Shown piece after piece: positions 63,514 to 64,000 of a DNA stretch of 64,000 nt (positions are counted from its first letter, which is position 1; each line of letters opens with the position of its first letter). A model generated the notes under the pieces. That model saw nothing but the letters and a program-made list of their open reading frames with translations. It searched no databases and had not been told where the DNA came from. The stretch is from Rhodoplanes sp. (GTDB lineage: Bacteria; Pseudomonadota; Alphaproteobacteria; Rhizobiales; Xanthobacteraceae). Position numbers and translations under genes: made by a program. The DNA lies in contig NZ_JACAAX010000011.1 in assembly GCF_013377085.1 (NCBI RefSeq), positions 80,165 to 144,164 of the forward strand, given 5' to 3'.

Positions 63514-63693
63514 GATCCGCGTCAAGATTACGTCGGCCGGAGGGTTGGCACAGGCACCCGTCCGACGCTCCCCTTGCATGTAGGCAGGCGGCTCCGGACT
63601 GCAATGAGTCGCAATAGCGCGGTGGACCGCGCGTGCGGCACCGACCGGCAGCCGGCGGAACGAAGTCGTGATTCGCGTCAAGGTTGTCGTCGG
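63514..63693. promoter_or_regulatory. Two copies of a 23-24-bp direct repeat in a divergent promoter region
   Basis: GATCCGCGTCAAGATTACGT (starting 63514) and GATTCGCGTCAAGGTTGTCG (starting 63670) are imperfect direct repeats sharing GAT-CGCGTCAAG-TT and a following CGTCGG. One lies about 48 bp upstream of the PepSY-like gene, the other about 28 bp upstream of the plus-strand gene at 63721. They could be binding sites for the nearby PhoP/FeuP-like regulator. Confidence 0.4.
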
Positions 63694-63720
63694 GTCACCA
63701 TTCGGGCGGAGGGCCTCCGG

Positions 63721-64000
63721 ATGACCATCATCTATATCCACGGCGTCACGGTACGGGACCGGGGCCACGGCGAACGGCTGAAGGACTCGTTCGACCGCTG
63801 GCTCGGCCCCAAGGTCGGGATGAGCGGACTGCCCGCCTACGAGCCGGTGTTCTGGGGCGATCTCGCCGCCGATTTCCGCTGGAAGCTGGCGTCGCGGCCG
63901 CCGACCTCGCTGCTCGCCGCCGGGGCGCCCGGAGGCGGCGCCTTCGCCGGGCTCGGCAGCCTGCGCGAGGCGGGGCCGCGTTCTCCGCTCGATGCCCGGC
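63721..64000 (+). CDS. Start of an unidentified protein, possibly alpha/beta-hydrolase-like (3' end outside window)
   Basis: ATG 63721 follows GGAGGG with 7-base spacing, and the frame is open for 93 codons to the window end. The product begins MTIIYIHGVTVRDRGHGERL, and YIHGV at the start is the strand-oxyanion turn seen in many alpha/beta-hydrolases. It continues with YEPVFWGDLAADFRWKLASRPP. No nucleophile elbow is reached before the window ends, so the family is uncertain. Transcription is divergent from the PepSY-like gene. Confidence 0.7.
   Translation, partial: MTIIYIHGVTVRDRGHGERLKDSFDRWLGPKVGMSGLPAYEPVFWGDLAADFRWKLASRPPTSLLAAGAPGGGAFAGLGSLREAGPRSPLDAR

Overview
The window is high-GC DNA, by eye roughly two thirds G+C. 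It reads as a chromosomal segment of an alphaproteobacterium of the order Hyphomicrobiales (Rhizobiales). The reasons are the cycHJKL-type cytochrome c maturation genes (ccmI-ccmE-ccmF-ccmH), a degP/response regulator/histidine kinase/glnE string, a PhoPQ/FeuPQ-like two-component pair, a PleC/PdhS-like histidine kinase beside kup, and many Bug-type (TctC) solute-binding proteins. The genus cannot be fixed from the sequence alone; relatives of Bradyrhizobium, Rhodopseudomonas, Rhodoplanes or Xanthobacteraceae are plausible.

Layout. (1) 1-16 kb is an accessory catabolic region: the end of an IclR regulator, a DHDPS-family lyase, an MFS transporter, a Bug protein, a hipBA toxin-antitoxin pair, a metallo-beta-lactamase-fold protein coupled to an IlvD/Edd-type sugar-acid dehydratase, two tandem pairs of Bug proteins (one frameshifted), a HAD-fold protein that has lost its catalytic residues, and a zinc alcohol dehydrogenase. 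(2) 16-30 kb holds pepN, a PAS-domain histidine kinase, the potassium transporter kup, a 1465-residue autotransporter built from short repeats, and a divergent CadC/ToxR-like membrane regulator. A fragment of a second kup gene lies just before the end of glnE. (3) 30-37.5 kb, minus strand, is degP - response regulator - histidine kinase - glnE, and corA follows on the plus strand. (4) 39-53 kb is a carbohydrate-acid catabolic island bounded by two GntR/FCD regulators. Its plus-strand operon is cupin, DHDPS-like lyase, D-2-hydroxyacid dehydrogenase and otnI. Its minus-strand operon is livK-livH-livMG(fused)-livF, a lambda-crystallin-type dehydrogenase, otnK and otnC. (5) 53-63.5 kb, minus strand, is a PepSY-like protein, a FeuPQ-like two-component system, a glycine-zipper lipoprotein, an unrecognised 470-residue protein and ccmI-ccmE-ccmF. 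A toxin-antitoxin module sits on the opposite strand between ccmF and ccmH. A new plus-strand gene begins at 63721 and runs off the end.

How the genes work together. The island at 39-53 kb looks like a tetronate (erythronate/threonate-type) pathway. Uptake would be by a branched-chain-amino-acid-type ABC transporter. Oxidation would be at C2 (D-2-hydroxyacid dehydrogenase, then OtnI isomerisation) and perhaps directly at C3 (lambda-crystallin homologue). Phosphorylation by OtnK and decarboxylation by OtnC would then give dihydroxyacetone phosphate. The two GntR regulators each have a candidate operator in the adjacent promoter region. The six Bug proteins have no TctA/TctB membrane partners in the window.

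The observations most worth a second look are the toxin-antitoxin module inside the ccm operon, the two-entry tetronate cluster split over convergent operons, the HAD pseudoenzyme, the kup remnant flanking the autotransporter/regulator pair, and several phased operator arrays (hipBA, livK, CadC-like). No rRNA, tRNA, CRISPR array, insertion sequence or integrase was seen.
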